64,000 nucleotides of DNA from assembly GCA_036307825.1 (NCBI GenBank), contig JAXJWW010000104.1, forward strand, positions 1 to 64,000, read 5' to 3'. The stretch comes from RGIG9060 sp036307825. GTDB taxonomy: Bacteria; Spirochaetota; Spirochaetia; Treponematales; Treponemataceae. The notes beneath the pieces are model-generated. The model saw nothing but the letters and a program-made list of their open reading frames with translations. It did not search any database and had not been told where the DNA came from. This document shows positions 1 to 8,316 of the stretch, piece by piece (positions within the stretch are counted from its first letter, which is position 1; the number at the start of each line of letters is the position of its first letter). The position numbers and the translations under genes are program-made.

Positions 1-879
1 AGAGATATCTTCAGTTATACCATTATCTTTTGATGTATACCAATATGCAAAACTATATCCTTCTTTGGTTGGCTCTGTTGGTTCAGTTGATTTGCCTCCG
101 TACTTTACTTTTTGAAAATTATTTTCGATTAAAATTCCGCCGTTTGCATTAAAAGTTACAGTGTATACATTTCTTGTGTAATAAATTTTTACAGTAGTTG
201 AACCGTTTGACAAAATTGTTTTTTGTTCAAATGGATTTATGTTAAATCCCTCATATAATTTTGCTACAGCTTCTGTTTCTGTTCCGATTGTTCCTGTTTT
301 GTTTTCAATATCACCTTCAACTAGTGAATATCCTTCATCTTCAATATTTTGCTGGTAGTGTTCTACTTTGTAATTACTTTGAGAATTTATTTCTATATCA
401 ACATCTATATCAGCATTAATCTTACTCAATACTAAATGAACTTTATTATCTTTTGGTTTTACTGTTATAACATCACTTTTTCCTGCATAAAATGGAAGTT
501 TTGATTCTGTATTCTCATCTATAAGTTCATAAAGCTTTGCAATAAAAATCACTTTTGAATCAATTGGAACTTCTAAACTTATTTGAACTAAACCGTTTAT
601 ATCAACTTTTTTTTCGGATTGTGTAATTAAAGGGAGTTTTTCAACATCTGAATTAGGCTGATAAAGTTCTGAATCATAAACTGCAATTTTTAACAGATAT
701 TCAGGTATCTCTTGTATACTTTGATTTCTGGAAGTTTTTACTAATTTAGATAAATCTAAGTTAATTTTTATTGTAGTATTTGTTGCCCGTTGAATTAAAA
801 AATCTTGACACCCAGTTACAGAAAAAATAATACCTAAAAACAATAATATTGATAAAACTAAAACAGACTTAGATTTCAT
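1..879 (-). CDS. InlB-repeat surface lipoprotein (3' end outside window)
   Basis: The frame is open from an ATG at 879 to the window edge (293 codons seen, no stop). An AGGTGG Shine-Dalgarno sits 6 bases upstream of the ATG. The N-terminus is a lipoprotein signal: a hydrophobic stretch, then a lipobox ending VTGC. The last 60 or so visible residues contain an InlB B-repeat (Listeria-Bacteroides repeat): YTVTFNANGG, then KYGGKSTEPTEPTKEGYSFA, then WYT. Such repeats are extracellular and often occur in surface or adhesion proteins. The middle part is unrecognised beta-rich sequence. It is transcribed divergently from an XRE regulator whose candidate operators overlap its promoter, so repression by that protein is likely. 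Ligand and role are unknown. Confidence 0.85.
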   Translation of the reverse strand, partial: MKSKSVLVLSILLFLGIIFSVTGCQDFLIQRATNTTIKINLDLSKLVKTSRNQSIQEIPEYLLKIAVYDSELYQPNSDVEKLPLITQSEKKVDINGLVQISLEVPIDSKVIFIAKLYELIDENTESKLPFYAGKSDVITVKPKDNKVHLVLSKINADIDVDIEINSQSNYKVEHYQQNIEDEGYSLVEGDIENKTGTIGTETEAVAKLYEGFNINPFEQKTILSNGSTTVKIYYTRNVYTVTFNANGGILIENNFQKVKYGGKSTEPTEPTKEGYSFAYWYTSKDNGITEDIS

Positions 880-906
880 AAAAAACCACCTTTAAAAATA
901 AACCTT

Positions 907-925
907 TGACATCAACTAGATGTCA
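907..925. promoter_or_regulatory. Candidate XRE operator O1
   Basis: TGACA-N9-TGTCA. Here the arms extend to a perfect 7-bp inverted repeat (TGACATC/GATGTCA). It lies just downstream of the predicted lipoprotein transcription start. Half-site and spacing match the site at 960-978. Confidence 0.6.
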
Positions 926-936
926 TATCAATTACG

Positions 937-965
937 ATTATATTCTACCTTTTTACTATTGACAA
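937..965 (-). promoter_or_regulatory. Promoter of the InlB-repeat lipoprotein gene
   Basis: On the minus strand, -35 TTGTCA (965-960) and a perfect -10 TATAAT (942-937) are separated by 17 bp. The -35 lies inside the second candidate operator. The predicted start, near 930, lies just upstream of the first one. Confidence 0.7.
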
Positions 966-978
966 GCAGTAAATGTCA
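960..978. promoter_or_regulatory. Candidate XRE operator O2
   Basis: TGACA-N9-TGTCA, the same half-site and spacing as the site at 907-925. The centres are 53 bp apart, about five helical turns. It overlaps the lipoprotein -35 and ends 3 bases before the xre Shine-Dalgarno (AGGA, 982-985). Confidence 0.6.
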
Positions 979-989
979 AATAGGATTTT

Positions 990-1232
990 ATGTATAAAAA
1001 TAAGAACGGATTATCAAATAATATTGCAGGTAAAAATATCGCTAAAATCAGAAAAGAAATAAAACCAGTTATGTCCCAAAGAGCATTAGCAGACAAAATG
1101 CAACTTTTTGGAATTGATTTAGACAAAAATGCAATTCAACGAATAGAATGTGGAAAAAGATTTATCACTGATATTGAGTTATTAGCTTTCTCAAAAGTTT
1201 TAAATACATCTCTAGAAACTTTACTAGAATAA
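990..1232 (+). CDS. XRE-family helix-turn-helix repressor
   Basis: An 80-residue, single-domain HTH protein of the Cro/C1 type. The recognisable core runs over residues 16-75: KIRKEIKPVMSQRALADKMQ, then NAIQRIECGKRFITDIELLA, then a C-terminal SLETLLE helix as in many XRE proteins. There is no sensing domain, so it is probably a plain DNA-binding repressor or needs a partner. The start is set by AGGA 4 bases upstream. The paired TGACA-N9-TGTCA sites between it and the divergent lipoprotein gene make that gene, and xre itself, the obvious targets. The target assignment is inference; the family assignment is firm. Confidence 0.85.
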   Translation: MYKNKNGLSNNIAGKNIAKIRKEIKPVMSQRALADKMQLFGIDLDKNAIQRIECGKRFITDIELLAFSKVLNTSLETLLE

Positions 1233-1236
1233 AACT

Positions 1237-1731
1237 TTACACAGCTGGATTCACTAACGAAGTAGCAAAAATCCAGATAAAAATTCCACAGGCTATCATT
1301 TTCATACCTGTACCTAGTAAAAAACCTTTTAAGGAACCAAAGGCAGCCGATAAAGCTCTTTTGGAATCTGAATTGTCGTGAATCATTTCGCCAACCCAAG
1401 CACCAATAAAAGGTCCTGCAATAATTCCGATTGGTCCGATAAAAAATCCTATGATTAAACCAATTGTTGAGCCCCAAGTTCCAGCCTTACTTCCACCAGA
1501 TTGTTTTGTAAAAATGATAGGGAAAATATTATCTAAAACAGAAACTAAAATAGCAATTATTGCAGTGATAATTAATGCAGTTACAGAAATATCTGTGTAA
1601 CTAGAAAAATATGCAAGTAATAGTCCAATCCAAGCCAAAGGTGCCCCAGGAAGAACTGGTACAATTGTTCCTGCAAATCCAATCACCAAAAGAATACCAC
1701 CAAAAATTGTAAATACAATATCGCCTGCCAT
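1237..1731 (-). CDS. DUF456 family membrane protein
   Basis: A 164-residue, very hydrophobic protein with about five membrane segments. It has the glycine-rich loops typical of DUF456 (PVLPGAPLAWIGLLLAY near the N-terminus; GPIGIIAGPFIGAWVGE in the middle). The function of this family is not established. I chose the ATG at 1731 over a TTG at 1743, because the TTGGAG at 1743-1738 is the Shine-Dalgarno of that ATG. It converges with the xre gene, with four bases between the stops. Confidence 0.8.
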   Translation of the reverse strand: MAGDIVFTIFGGILLVIGFAGTIVPVLPGAPLAWIGLLLAYFSSYTDISVTALIITAIIAILVSVLDNIFPIIFTKQSGGSKAGTWGSTIGLIIGFFIGPIGIIAGPFIGAWVGEMIHDNSDSKRALSAAFGSLKGFLLGTGMKMIACGIFIWIFATSLVNPAV

Positions 1732-1775
1732 AGATAACTCCAAAGTTTTAGATATTTATAGAATTAATATTCAGA

Positions 1776-2984
1776 TTAAAAATAGTCTGAGAAATATGAA
1801 GTTTGCTGTTCAATAGCATCTTCTAGCATATCCACTGTATTTTCATTACAAACCAATCGACCAATTTTATTTAGATAGTCTGGGCGCTTATATCCTAAAA
1901 GCATTGTTGTCATAGTTTGAATATCAATTTTATCCTTGTGTCTTTTTCCAGTTGGTTCAACCTTACCGTTTCCATGTCTATCAATTGTTAAAGTAAAACC
2001 ACCTTGATTCCAAGGAAGCAAAGGATCTTCCAAAGTGAATGACCAAACTCGTTTTCTTGTATCAGGTTTAAACGGATAAAGTTCGATAAACTTTTGAAAA
2101 TCAACAATTCGAGCCATAAAATAAGGTGAAATACTTTCTTGAATTTTTGCATCTTCCAAAAGGAATGCCAAAGATTCATCAGTATAAGTGCTACCAACAA
2201 CTTTGTTAATCATTGAAAAGTGAGCGCTTACAAAGTTCCATAGTCCGATACGAGCCTTTTCATTCATAAAAATCATATCTTTAATATGAAAAACTTCGTC
2301 AGCAATCCAGTAAATTACATATCCGTCAAGTTCACCTTTTTCATTGTAGTAAACAGCAGAAGTAATATCATCATTATCCCAAAGCCAATATTCATTCCAA
2401 GCCAAATCGTCACGAATCAAAGCACCATGAGTTACAGAAGCAAATCTATCATAACATTCACGAATTATAGGACTTGTAACTGGAACACGACGAACTTCTC
2501 CAGAAACTTGTCGGCTTTTTGGCAACTGATAATCCTGAATTTCGTAAGTAATTTTATCAGAGATAATTTCCCAACCCTTTCTTCTATAATAAGGAATTGA
2601 GTATGGATATAAATAGGAAATGTACTGTCCTTTATCCCGCATTTCGTAGAGGGCTTTTTCCAAAAGAGCATGCATTAATCCATGATTTGAATATTCAGGA
2701 TAAGTTCCAACTCCAGTAAGACCGCCCATATTGTAAATTCTACTAAAAATACGAACTTGCATTGGATAAACAACACACTGAGAAACTAAGTTTTCTTTGT
2801 CAAACCAACCAAGAACACTTGCCCTCTCAAAACTAGGCAATTTTGCGCGAATAAATTCTTTTTCTTCCCAACCAACTTGCTGCATAGTATGTTTAGTTAC
2901 CTGAAATACATACTTTAAAAGTTGGTTGTATTGCTCCATGTGTTCAATATTTACTTTGTGAAGTTCTAATTTCTCTTTACTCAT
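1776..2984 (-). CDS. Eis-like GNAT N-acetyltransferase
   Basis: 402 residues, the length of the Eis (enhanced intracellular survival) group. The N-terminal GNAT fold covers about residues 1-150, with the acetyl-CoA region MGGLTGVGTYPEYSNHGLMH and the downstream YPYSIPYYRRKGWE motif typical of Eis. A second degenerate GNAT region and a C-terminal sterol-carrier-like part follow. Family members acetylate amines such as aminoglycosides or lysines; the substrate here cannot be read. There is no Shine-Dalgarno, but a promoter places the predicted transcription start at the ATG. Confidence 0.85.
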   Translation of the reverse strand: MSKEKLELHKVNIEHMEQYNQLLKYVFQVTKHTMQQVGWEEKEFIRAKLPSFERASVLGWFDKENLVSQCVVYPMQVRIFSRIYNMGGLTGVGTYPEYSNHGLMHALLEKALYEMRDKGQYISYLYPYSIPYYRRKGWEIISDKITYEIQDYQLPKSRQVSGEVRRVPVTSPIIRECYDRFASVTHGALIRDDLAWNEYWLWDNDDITSAVYYNEKGELDGYVIYWIADEVFHIKDMIFMNEKARIGLWNFVSAHFSMINKVVGSTYTDESLAFLLEDAKIQESISPYFMARIVDFQKFIELYPFKPDTRKRVWSFTLEDPLLPWNQGGFTLTIDRHGNGKVEPTGKRHKDKIDIQTMTTMLLGYKRPDYLNKIGRLVCNENTVDMLEDAIEQQTSYFSDYF

Positions 2985-2990
2985 AGTATT

Positions 2991-3019
2991 AGTTTACAAA
3001 ATAAGTCTATATAAAGCAA
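2991..3019 (-). promoter_or_regulatory. Leaderless-type promoter of the Eis-like gene
   Basis: -35 TTGCTT (3019-3014), 17-bp spacer, -10 TAAACT (2996-2991), then exactly 6 bases to the ATG at 2984. Confidence 0.6.
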
Positions 3020-3024
3020 GATTT

Positions 3025-3366
3025 TTATTCTGAATCTAAAACCTTACCCCATTCAACAACTTCAAACTGGTCTTTGCTAAACAAAAACTTAGATTCATTT
3101 TCAATAATTTTTCCATCAAGTTTTAGCAAATATCCTTGTTGATTTTGAAGTTCAGACAAAACATCATTTTCCGCTTTTAAAACAAAAACCATTCCGTCTT
3201 GAGTTTCAAGTCCTAAATAAGTATGAGGTTCATTCCCATAAACTTTGATAAAACCTTTAACAGAATCAGGAGCTTTACCCATAGAAAAAAGTGATAATAC
3301 ACAAATAATTTGTATCACCAAAAGAGCTAAGATAAACTTGTTACAAAAAAAATTCTTTACTTTCAT
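3025..3366 (-). CDS. Small membrane-anchored hypothetical protein
   Basis: 113 residues: a short basic N-terminus, one hydrophobic segment (about residues 11-30), then a roughly 80-residue soluble domain. The soluble part is strand-rich (KGFIKVYGNEPHTYLGLETQ; MVFVLKAENDVL), which suggests a small beta-barrel or OB-like fold outside the membrane. I do not recognise the family. It has no Shine-Dalgarno but its own leaderless-type promoter, so it is transcribed independently of the upstream gltS gene. Confidence 0.65.
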   Translation of the reverse strand: MKVKNFFCNKFILALLVIQIICVLSLFSMGKAPDSVKGFIKVYGNEPHTYLGLETQDGMVFVLKAENDVLSELQNQQGYLLKLDGKIIENESKFLFSKDQFEVVEWGKVLDSE

Positions 3367-3372
3367 AAGTCA

Positions 3373-3401
3373 ATTTTACCACGCAATATATTTTTTAGCA
3401 A
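3373..3401 (-). promoter_or_regulatory. Leaderless-type promoter of the small anchored protein gene
   Basis: -35 TTGCTA (3401-3396), 17-bp spacer, -10 TAAAAT (3378-3373), 6 bases to the ATG at 3366. Confidence 0.6.
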
Positions 3402-3443
3402 ACAAAAGAAAGAACAATTGATTTATCTCAAAAGTTACAAATT

Positions 3444-4814
3444 CTATTCACTATCTTTTACCTTGTTTAATTTAAAAATCATAAACAATAAAAAAGCAAG
3501 ATAAACAACAACTAAACCTAAAACAACAAGTGTCATTGTTAATGATTTTGGTGCTAAACCAATTAGAACTAACAAAGGAGCCCCGAAAATAATAGCAGTT
3601 CCACTTCCAGTAACAAGGTTGTTTGCCGCAGGAGTTTTATATTCAGGATCAATTTCTCGAACAAGTAAAACACCAGAACTAATTGTTCCTGTTAACATAC
3701 CAAACATAGAAAGGAATCCTTCAGCTTCATATCCTTTGTAAATTTTATTTGTCATAAATTTTAACCAGAAATATGTACCTATAGTTCCTGCAAGAATTGT
3801 AATCAAGAAAGGAATCCATAATTTAGAAATATCACTAAAATCGATAGATGCAATCCCTGCAATAATCATTACATCAAAAGCCAACCCTGAAATTCTATTC
3901 AAAAGATAATTGTTTTGATATTGGCGTTTCATAATTCCTTTTTTTCTCAATAAAGTAATTATTCCAGCCACTCCAGAAGCAATAGCAGATGCAAAAATAA
4001 AGTTAAATCCCCATAAAATTGGATTTAATGTATTTGCAAGTCCCGGAGAAATCAAACCTAATAATCTTGAAAAACCTACCAAAAATCCAAAAGTTAATAG
4101 ATAAACAAAAACAATTAAAGCAGCCTGAACTGATAATTTATCGATGGACTGTGCAATTGGAATTTCATCTTTATCCTGAAATATATCCAATTTTGAATCG
4201 TTTGAAGTTTCATCAATGTAAGTTACATTTTTTTTCTTACGCTTATTCAAAAAGAAAACACCAACTGTACAAGCAATCAAAAATCCAGATGCAGCAATTG
4301 ATAATCCGTAAGACTGCCCGCCAACAAATCCTAAAGCTTCATAAGTTGAACCAACATTATTGGCTTGTCCAGGACCTTGTCCAAAACCCATAGCAAGCAA
4401 AATTCCAGAAGCTGGGAAAAAATCAGGCATAAAAGTAAATGTTAAAACTAAGGCAATTACCAAACCAATAAGAACCTGAATCAAATATGTACTTACAATT
4501 AAGGCACCACTTTTTAAAGCAACTTTGTAGCCTTCATTGTTTTTTTGGGTTTTTACCCGCAAAGACATTGCAATAAATCCGATAGCAATTCCATGATAAG
4601 TAATCAATTCAAGAAATTCTTGTCTAATATTTATAATACCTAAACTACGCAAAATCAATAAAATAAATCCAGCCAAAACTGCGGTTGGAACATAAGTTTT
4701 TTTTATAAAAGAAACTTTTGAACGCAAAATATTTGCTAAAAGTGTTAATGCAGAAATTATACCAATAACAATAATAGGTCGCCAAAGGTCTGTATTTAAA
4801 TCTGAATAATTCAT
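3444..4814 (-). CDS. Sodium/glutamate symporter, GltS family
   Basis: 456 residues with ten or more membrane segments. It follows the GltS (ESS) family layout: two hydrophobic halves separated by a charged loop of about 45 residues (around 190-235). Family glycine-rich motifs are visible: GFGQGPGQANNVGSTYE in the first half and GMLTGTISSGVLLVREIDPE in the second. Known members import glutamate with Na+. It lies 15 bases after the acyltransferase gene with AGGTGGG before its ATG, so the two are probably co-transcribed. Given the glnA, gad and pro genes in the window, glutamate is a reasonable substrate, but that is inferred. Confidence 0.85.
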   Translation of the reverse strand: MNYSDLNTDLWRPIIVIGIISALTLLANILRSKVSFIKKTYVPTAVLAGFILLILRSLGIINIRQEFLELITYHGIAIGFIAMSLRVKTQKNNEGYKVALKSGALIVSTYLIQVLIGLVIALVLTFTFMPDFFPASGILLAMGFGQGPGQANNVGSTYEALGFVGGQSYGLSIAASGFLIACTVGVFFLNKRKKKNVTYIDETSNDSKLDIFQDKDEIPIAQSIDKLSVQAALIVFVYLLTFGFLVGFSRLLGLISPGLANTLNPILWGFNFIFASAIASGVAGIITLLRKKGIMKRQYQNNYLLNRISGLAFDVMIIAGIASIDFSDISKLWIPFLITILAGTIGTYFWLKFMTNKIYKGYEAEGFLSMFGMLTGTISSGVLLVREIDPEYKTPAANNLVTGSGTAIIFGAPLLVLIGLAPKSLTMTLVVLGLVVVYLAFLLFMIFKLNKVKDSE

Positions 4815-4829
4815 TTTATCCCACCTTAA

Positions 4830-6005
4830 TTATTTTAAGTATTTAAAACAAAATATAAATTTTCTAACATTTCTGACTTTATCGGAAGTTAAGTCGTAAT
4901 AATTTCCCTGGTTGTCAGAAAAAACTAAACCTTGCTTTCCATACATCGAAATATCAACAATATCTTGATGTAATAATTCAATTGTATTTTCTTTACCATC
5001 TTGAATGGTTTTGAAAACAAACTTGTCTGTAAACATTGAGAATGTTCCAGTTCCTAAATTTTCTTCTTGATGTTCTGCTTTTACAGATTTTAAAGTTGAA
5101 TCTGTATTTTCAAAAAGGAAGATTTGGTTACTAGATTTTTTATCTTCAACAAAATTTTTAAGTTCTTCTTGCTGAAAATCATCCCATTCTGCCACAGTTT
5201 TGAACTTTGAATTCTCCGCAAAATATCCGTATTTATCTAGAGTTGTAGAAAATCCACATTCCTTACAGAAAACTTCGTATTTTATAGAAGAAAGTGTATC
5301 GAGTTTTTTACAACTTTGGCAAACACAAAGTGAATGTTCTAATCCTTTTGCAAGATTTTTACCTTTGTATGCTATAGGATTTTCTTTTTGCTTTTCGTAA
5401 GCATCTTCATATAAATCTTTGATGATTATATCAGTTATTTCTTCTGCGCTTAATTTTTCTAAAGTTTCTGGGTCGTAAATATTTACGATAGAACCATGCA
5501 TTTTACCTTTACGAATTCCATATCCCCAACGAGGAGTTGTAAAATATCCACCTTCTAATTTGTAAGTGATTAAACTTGCTTTAGATGCCTTTACTAATTT
5601 TCCTGTTGCAAGATGAATTTCACCTGTTCGTCCATTAAAAGATTTTTGACCTTCTGGAAAAAGACAAACATTTTTACCTTCTCGCAAAGCACGAATTGAT
5701 TTCATTACAGTTACTGTATCAGAAGTTCCTTTTCGCTTTGCAATTGGTTCAAAAACATATCTTAAAACCTTAGAAGCAAAACCTGCTCGATAAACATGTT
5801 CACTTGCCACAAAGTACATTTGCTGTGGAAAACTTAATGCCACAAGACCAGGATCTAAATCTGTATTATGATTTGCAAGAACAAGATAGGGTCCTTTTAA
5901 ATCTTTATAAACCTCACAAGAATACTTGTACATAGTTTTCAAAATTGGTGTTGCGATTGCTCGTATTATTTTCCAAAATCTCTTATGTCGTCTGTATTTT
6001 TTCAT
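4830..6005 (-). CDS. 1-acyl-sn-glycerol-3-phosphate acyltransferase family protein
   Basis: 391 residues. The PlsC-type acyltransferase domain lies at about 35-215, with the catalytic NHNTDLD (HX4D) and the substrate-binding FPEGQKSF block. It probably transfers an acyl chain to lysophosphatidate or a related lipid at the inner membrane. The C-terminal 170 residues are unusual: a zinc-ribbon-like Cx2C...Cx2C arrangement (CQSCKK, CKEC), then a beta-rich segment. The ATG at 6005 is preferred over a TTG at 6011. There is no Shine-Dalgarno; TATAAT lies 7 bases upstream of the ATG. First gene of a likely operon with the GltS-family carrier. Confidence 0.85.
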   Translation of the reverse strand: MKKYRRHKRFWKIIRAIATPILKTMYKYSCEVYKDLKGPYLVLANHNTDLDPGLVALSFPQQMYFVASEHVYRAGFASKVLRYVFEPIAKRKGTSDTVTVMKSIRALREGKNVCLFPEGQKSFNGRTGEIHLATGKLVKASKASLITYKLEGGYFTTPRWGYGIRKGKMHGSIVNIYDPETLEKLSAEEITDIIIKDLYEDAYEKQKENPIAYKGKNLAKGLEHSLCVCQSCKKLDTLSSIKYEVFCKECGFSTTLDKYGYFAENSKFKTVAEWDDFQQEELKNFVEDKKSSNQIFLFENTDSTLKSVKAEHQEENLGTGTFSMFTDKFVFKTIQDGKENTIELLHQDIVDISMYGKQGLVFSDNQGNYYDLTSDKVRNVRKFIFCFKYLK

Positions 6006-6012
6006 AGACAAT

Positions 6013-6041
6013 ATTATAAGTCATAAAACAAGATAACACAA
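6013..6041 (-). promoter_or_regulatory. Leaderless-type promoter of the acyltransferase gene
   Basis: -35 TTGTGT (6041-6036), 17-bp spacer, perfect -10 TATAAT (6018-6013), 7 bases to the ATG at 6005. Confidence 0.6.
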
Positions 6042-6093
6042 TAGAAACATTTGTCAAAATAAGTCTATTCAGTCATAACATTTTGTTATATTT

Positions 6094-6960
6094 TCAAAAT
6101 AACAAACCTTGTTCCAAATCCTTTTTAGGGAATTCATGAAGATAAGAAAAAATTTCATTTATATTACACATAATTTTATTTTTTCTACAAACTGAATAAA
6201 AATACGACATCAATTCATCATTTTTTGAACTGGAAATTTCATAGCGATTTCCAAATTCTTTTATATATCGATTTTTCAAACCAGAAAAATGTTCATCTAG
6301 TTTTTTGTAAAAATATTCACGATTCCCTTCTCGTAAAGTAAGACCAATTCCAAAATTAAGAATACCTTTTACCCTTGTACTTATGCAGTAATCTAGTAAA
6401 CCACAAAGATTTTCAAAATTATCATTTATATATGGAAGAAAAGGAGAAAACCACACTACAGTAGGTATATTTCTTTTGTAACACTCTTTTAAAACTTCAA
6501 CTCGTTTAGAAGTAGTACTAACATTAGGTTCTATAATTTTACAAAGTTCATCATCAAAAGTTGTTAGTGTAATTTGAACAACCGCCTTTGTTTTTTTGTT
6601 AATTCTTTCTATTGTATCTAAATCACGCAAAATTAAATCAGACTTAGTTATTACAGTTACTCCAAAACCATATTTTTCGATTAGTTCCAAACTTTTTTGC
6701 ATATAGCACAATGATTTTTCCAATGGCATATAAGGGTCGCACATTGAACCTGTGCCAATCATACATTTATTTCGTTTTGACTTTAAGGCAATTTCCAAAA
6801 GCTCAAGTGCGTTTTCTTTTACTTCGATATTTTCAAAAGGAACTGGAGTATGATAACAACTAGATCGAGAATCACAATAAATGCAACCGTGAGTACAACC
6901 TCGATAAATATTCATTCCGTTACTAGAAGATAAAATTGACTTAGCCTTAACAAAATTCAT
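6094..6960 (-). CDS. SPL-family radical SAM protein
   Basis: 288 residues. The radical SAM [4Fe-4S] motif is CTHGCIYC (Cx3Cx2C) near residue 20, followed by DSRSSCYH as in the SPL-like (spore photoproduct lyase-related) group. GTGSMCDPYMPLE is the conserved second motif. Proteins of this group in non-sporulating bacteria have no assigned substrate; many are annotated generically. The upstream TTG at 6975 is rejected because a promoter lies inside that extension and puts the predicted start at the ATG at 6960. Divergent from the flavodoxin-like gene; the two promoters share the 70-bp gap. The flavoprotein could be its electron donor, which is inference. Confidence 0.85.
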   Translation of the reverse strand: MNFVKAKSILSSSNGMNIYRGCTHGCIYCDSRSSCYHTPVPFENIEVKENALELLEIALKSKRNKCMIGTGSMCDPYMPLEKSLCYMQKSLELIEKYGFGVTVITKSDLILRDLDTIERINKKTKAVVQITLTTFDDELCKIIEPNVSTTSKRVEVLKECYKRNIPTVVWFSPFLPYINDNFENLCGLLDYCISTRVKGILNFGIGLTLREGNREYFYKKLDEHFSGLKNRYIKEFGNRYEISSSKNDELMSYFYSVCRKNKIMCNINEIFSYLHEFPKKDLEQGLLF

Positions 6961-6966
6961 ATTCAC

Positions 6967-6995
6967 ACTATACAATTATAAACTATTCTTGTAAA
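6967..6995 (-). promoter_or_regulatory. Leaderless-type promoter of the radical SAM gene
   Basis: -35 TTTACA (6995-6990), 17-bp spacer, -10 TATAGT (6972-6967), 6 bases to the ATG at 6960. Confidence 0.65.
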
Positions 6996-7011
6996 TAGTT
7001 TTATCAATTTA

Positions 7012-7040
7012 TTGCATAGTTTTTTGTTTTTTTGTAAACT
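7012..7040 (+). promoter_or_regulatory. Leaderless-type promoter of the flavodoxin-domain gene
   Basis: -35 TTGCAT (7012-7017), 17-bp spacer, -10 TAAACT (7035-7040), 7 bases to the ATG at 7048. Confidence 0.6.
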
Positions 7041-7047
7041 ACAAAGT

Positions 7048-7593
7048 ATGAAAACATTAGTAATTTATAATTCACAAACAGGTTTTACAGAAAAATACGC
7101 AAAATGGCTTGCAGAAAAACTTGAAGCAAAATGCCTTTCTGTAAAAGAAGCAAAACATGAAAAACTCGCTGATTACGACAGAGTTATTTTTGGTAGCTGG
7201 TTCTGTGCAGAAAGCATAAGTAAAATAAATTGGTTCTTACCAAAAATTGGTGACTTCTTAAAAGATGTAAATAAAAAAATCGCAATTTTTGGATGTGGAG
7301 CAAGTCCTATTGAAAATCCAGATTTAAAAGCGTTTTTCCAAAAAACTTCAAATATGATAGAAGAAAAATTCTCACAAAAATTTGATAACCTTGGAATTTT
7401 CTATTGCCCAGGTGGATTAAATTACGAAAAAATGAATACAGCTTCAAAAATCGCAATGAAAATGTTTGTAAAAATGTTAGACTCCAAAAAGAACAAAACA
7501 GAAAAAGATGAAATAATGGTAAAAAGACTTTCTAGTTCTTACGATATTTCTGATAAACGCCACATTGAACCAATCTTGGAATTTGTTAAATAA
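7048..7593 (+). CDS. Flavodoxin-domain protein
   Basis: 181 residues with the flavodoxin FMN phosphate loop at the extreme N-terminus (IYNSQTGFTEKYA, residues 5-17) and later alternating strands typical of the fold (RVIFGSWF; KIAIFGCGAS). It resembles the flavodoxin_5/HemG-like group, whose members are electron carriers or, as HemG, protoporphyrinogen oxidase; I cannot tell which. The longer frame from 7012 would place the start inside its own -35, so the ATG at 7048 is used. It ends just before a terminator shared with the convergent outer-membrane protein gene. Confidence 0.8.
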   Translation: MKTLVIYNSQTGFTEKYAKWLAEKLEAKCLSVKEAKHEKLADYDRVIFGSWFCAESISKINWFLPKIGDFLKDVNKKIAIFGCGASPIENPDLKAFFQKTSNMIEEKFSQKFDNLGIFYCPGGLNYEKMNTASKIAMKMFVKMLDSKKNKTEKDEIMVKRLSSSYDISDKRHIEPILEFVK

Positions 7594-7596
7594 AAG

Positions 7597-7630
7597 AAAG
7601 CGATGCATCAATAAAGTGCATCGCTTTTTT
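7597..7630. terminator. Bidirectional rho-independent terminator
   Basis: An 11-bp stem (AAAGCGATGCA/TGCATCGCTTT) is flanked by T- and A-runs. It lies between the convergent flavodoxin-like and outer-membrane genes. Confidence 0.9.
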
Positions 7631-7637
7631 ATTTATA

Positions 7638-8216
7638 TTACAATGGAAGGAAGTATTCTACTCCAATAGAGCCGTAAATTGCATTTCTTGAAAAATCAGA
7701 TTTTTCAGATTTATAATTTTTTCCATTTTCTGTATTAGTTTTAATCACAGTAGGAAAACAATCTAAATTACCAGTTGCACCTAAACTTATAGCAAAATTT
7801 TCTGATACAAAAAATCTCATTCTAGCACCAGCACTTAATCCCATTTTCATATTTGAAGAATTTTCTGGATAGTTTTCTGAAAGAATACAACTAATTCCTG
7901 TGCCTAAACCAAATCCAAACCAATTAAATCTTGCATTATACCAAGCCATAACTGGAATTTGTACCATCATATTATTGGCAACCGTAAGTCCATCTTTTGT
8001 AGATGTAATTGTACTTGGTGCAATATTGCTTTCAATTTGAAGACCAAAACCTTTTGCAAAGTCTAGGTTTATATCAAGCCCACCACCTAAAGCAGTTCCT
8101 TTTACTTGTGAATTATCTGCACCAACAATTCCTTTTATGCCGATTGACATATCAAAAGCAAAGGAAGAACCAATAGCAAAAATTGCTACAACCAAAACTA
8201 AAATAAATTTTTTCAT
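7638..8216 (-). CDS. Outer-membrane beta-barrel protein, small
   Basis: 192 residues: a Sec signal peptide (MKKFILVLVVAIFAIGSSFA, cleavage before FD), then alternating amphipathic strands with frequent Gly/Asn and a terminal aromatic-rich strand ending VEYFLPL, as in 8-10 strand outer-membrane barrels. No enzyme motif is present. It has a GGAGG ribosome site and a 100-bp upstream gap with a small hairpin (CCATC/GATGG). It follows the two-component genes on the same strand, so its expression may be tied to them. Exact function unknown. Confidence 0.7.
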   Translation of the reverse strand: MKKFILVLVVAIFAIGSSFAFDMSIGIKGIVGADNSQVKGTALGGGLDINLDFAKGFGLQIESNIAPSTITSTKDGLTVANNMMVQIPVMAWYNARFNWFGFGLGTGISCILSENYPENSSNMKMGLSAGARMRFFVSENFAISLGATGNLDCFPTVIKTNTENGKNYKSEKSDFSRNAIYGSIGVEYFLPL

Positions 8217-8316
8217 AAAATCCTCCGTACCATCTTATTGATGGTTTGTTATTCAAAAGTTAATTTAGAATAAAAAGGATTTATTAATAAAATGTAAAAA
8301 AAATATTTAAATTTTG

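Noticed and set aside
4019..4393. 124-codon open frame on the plus strand
   Set aside because: It lies fully inside the GltS-family gene, has no ribosome site and no sensible protein composition; it is a shadow of low-GC coding DNA.
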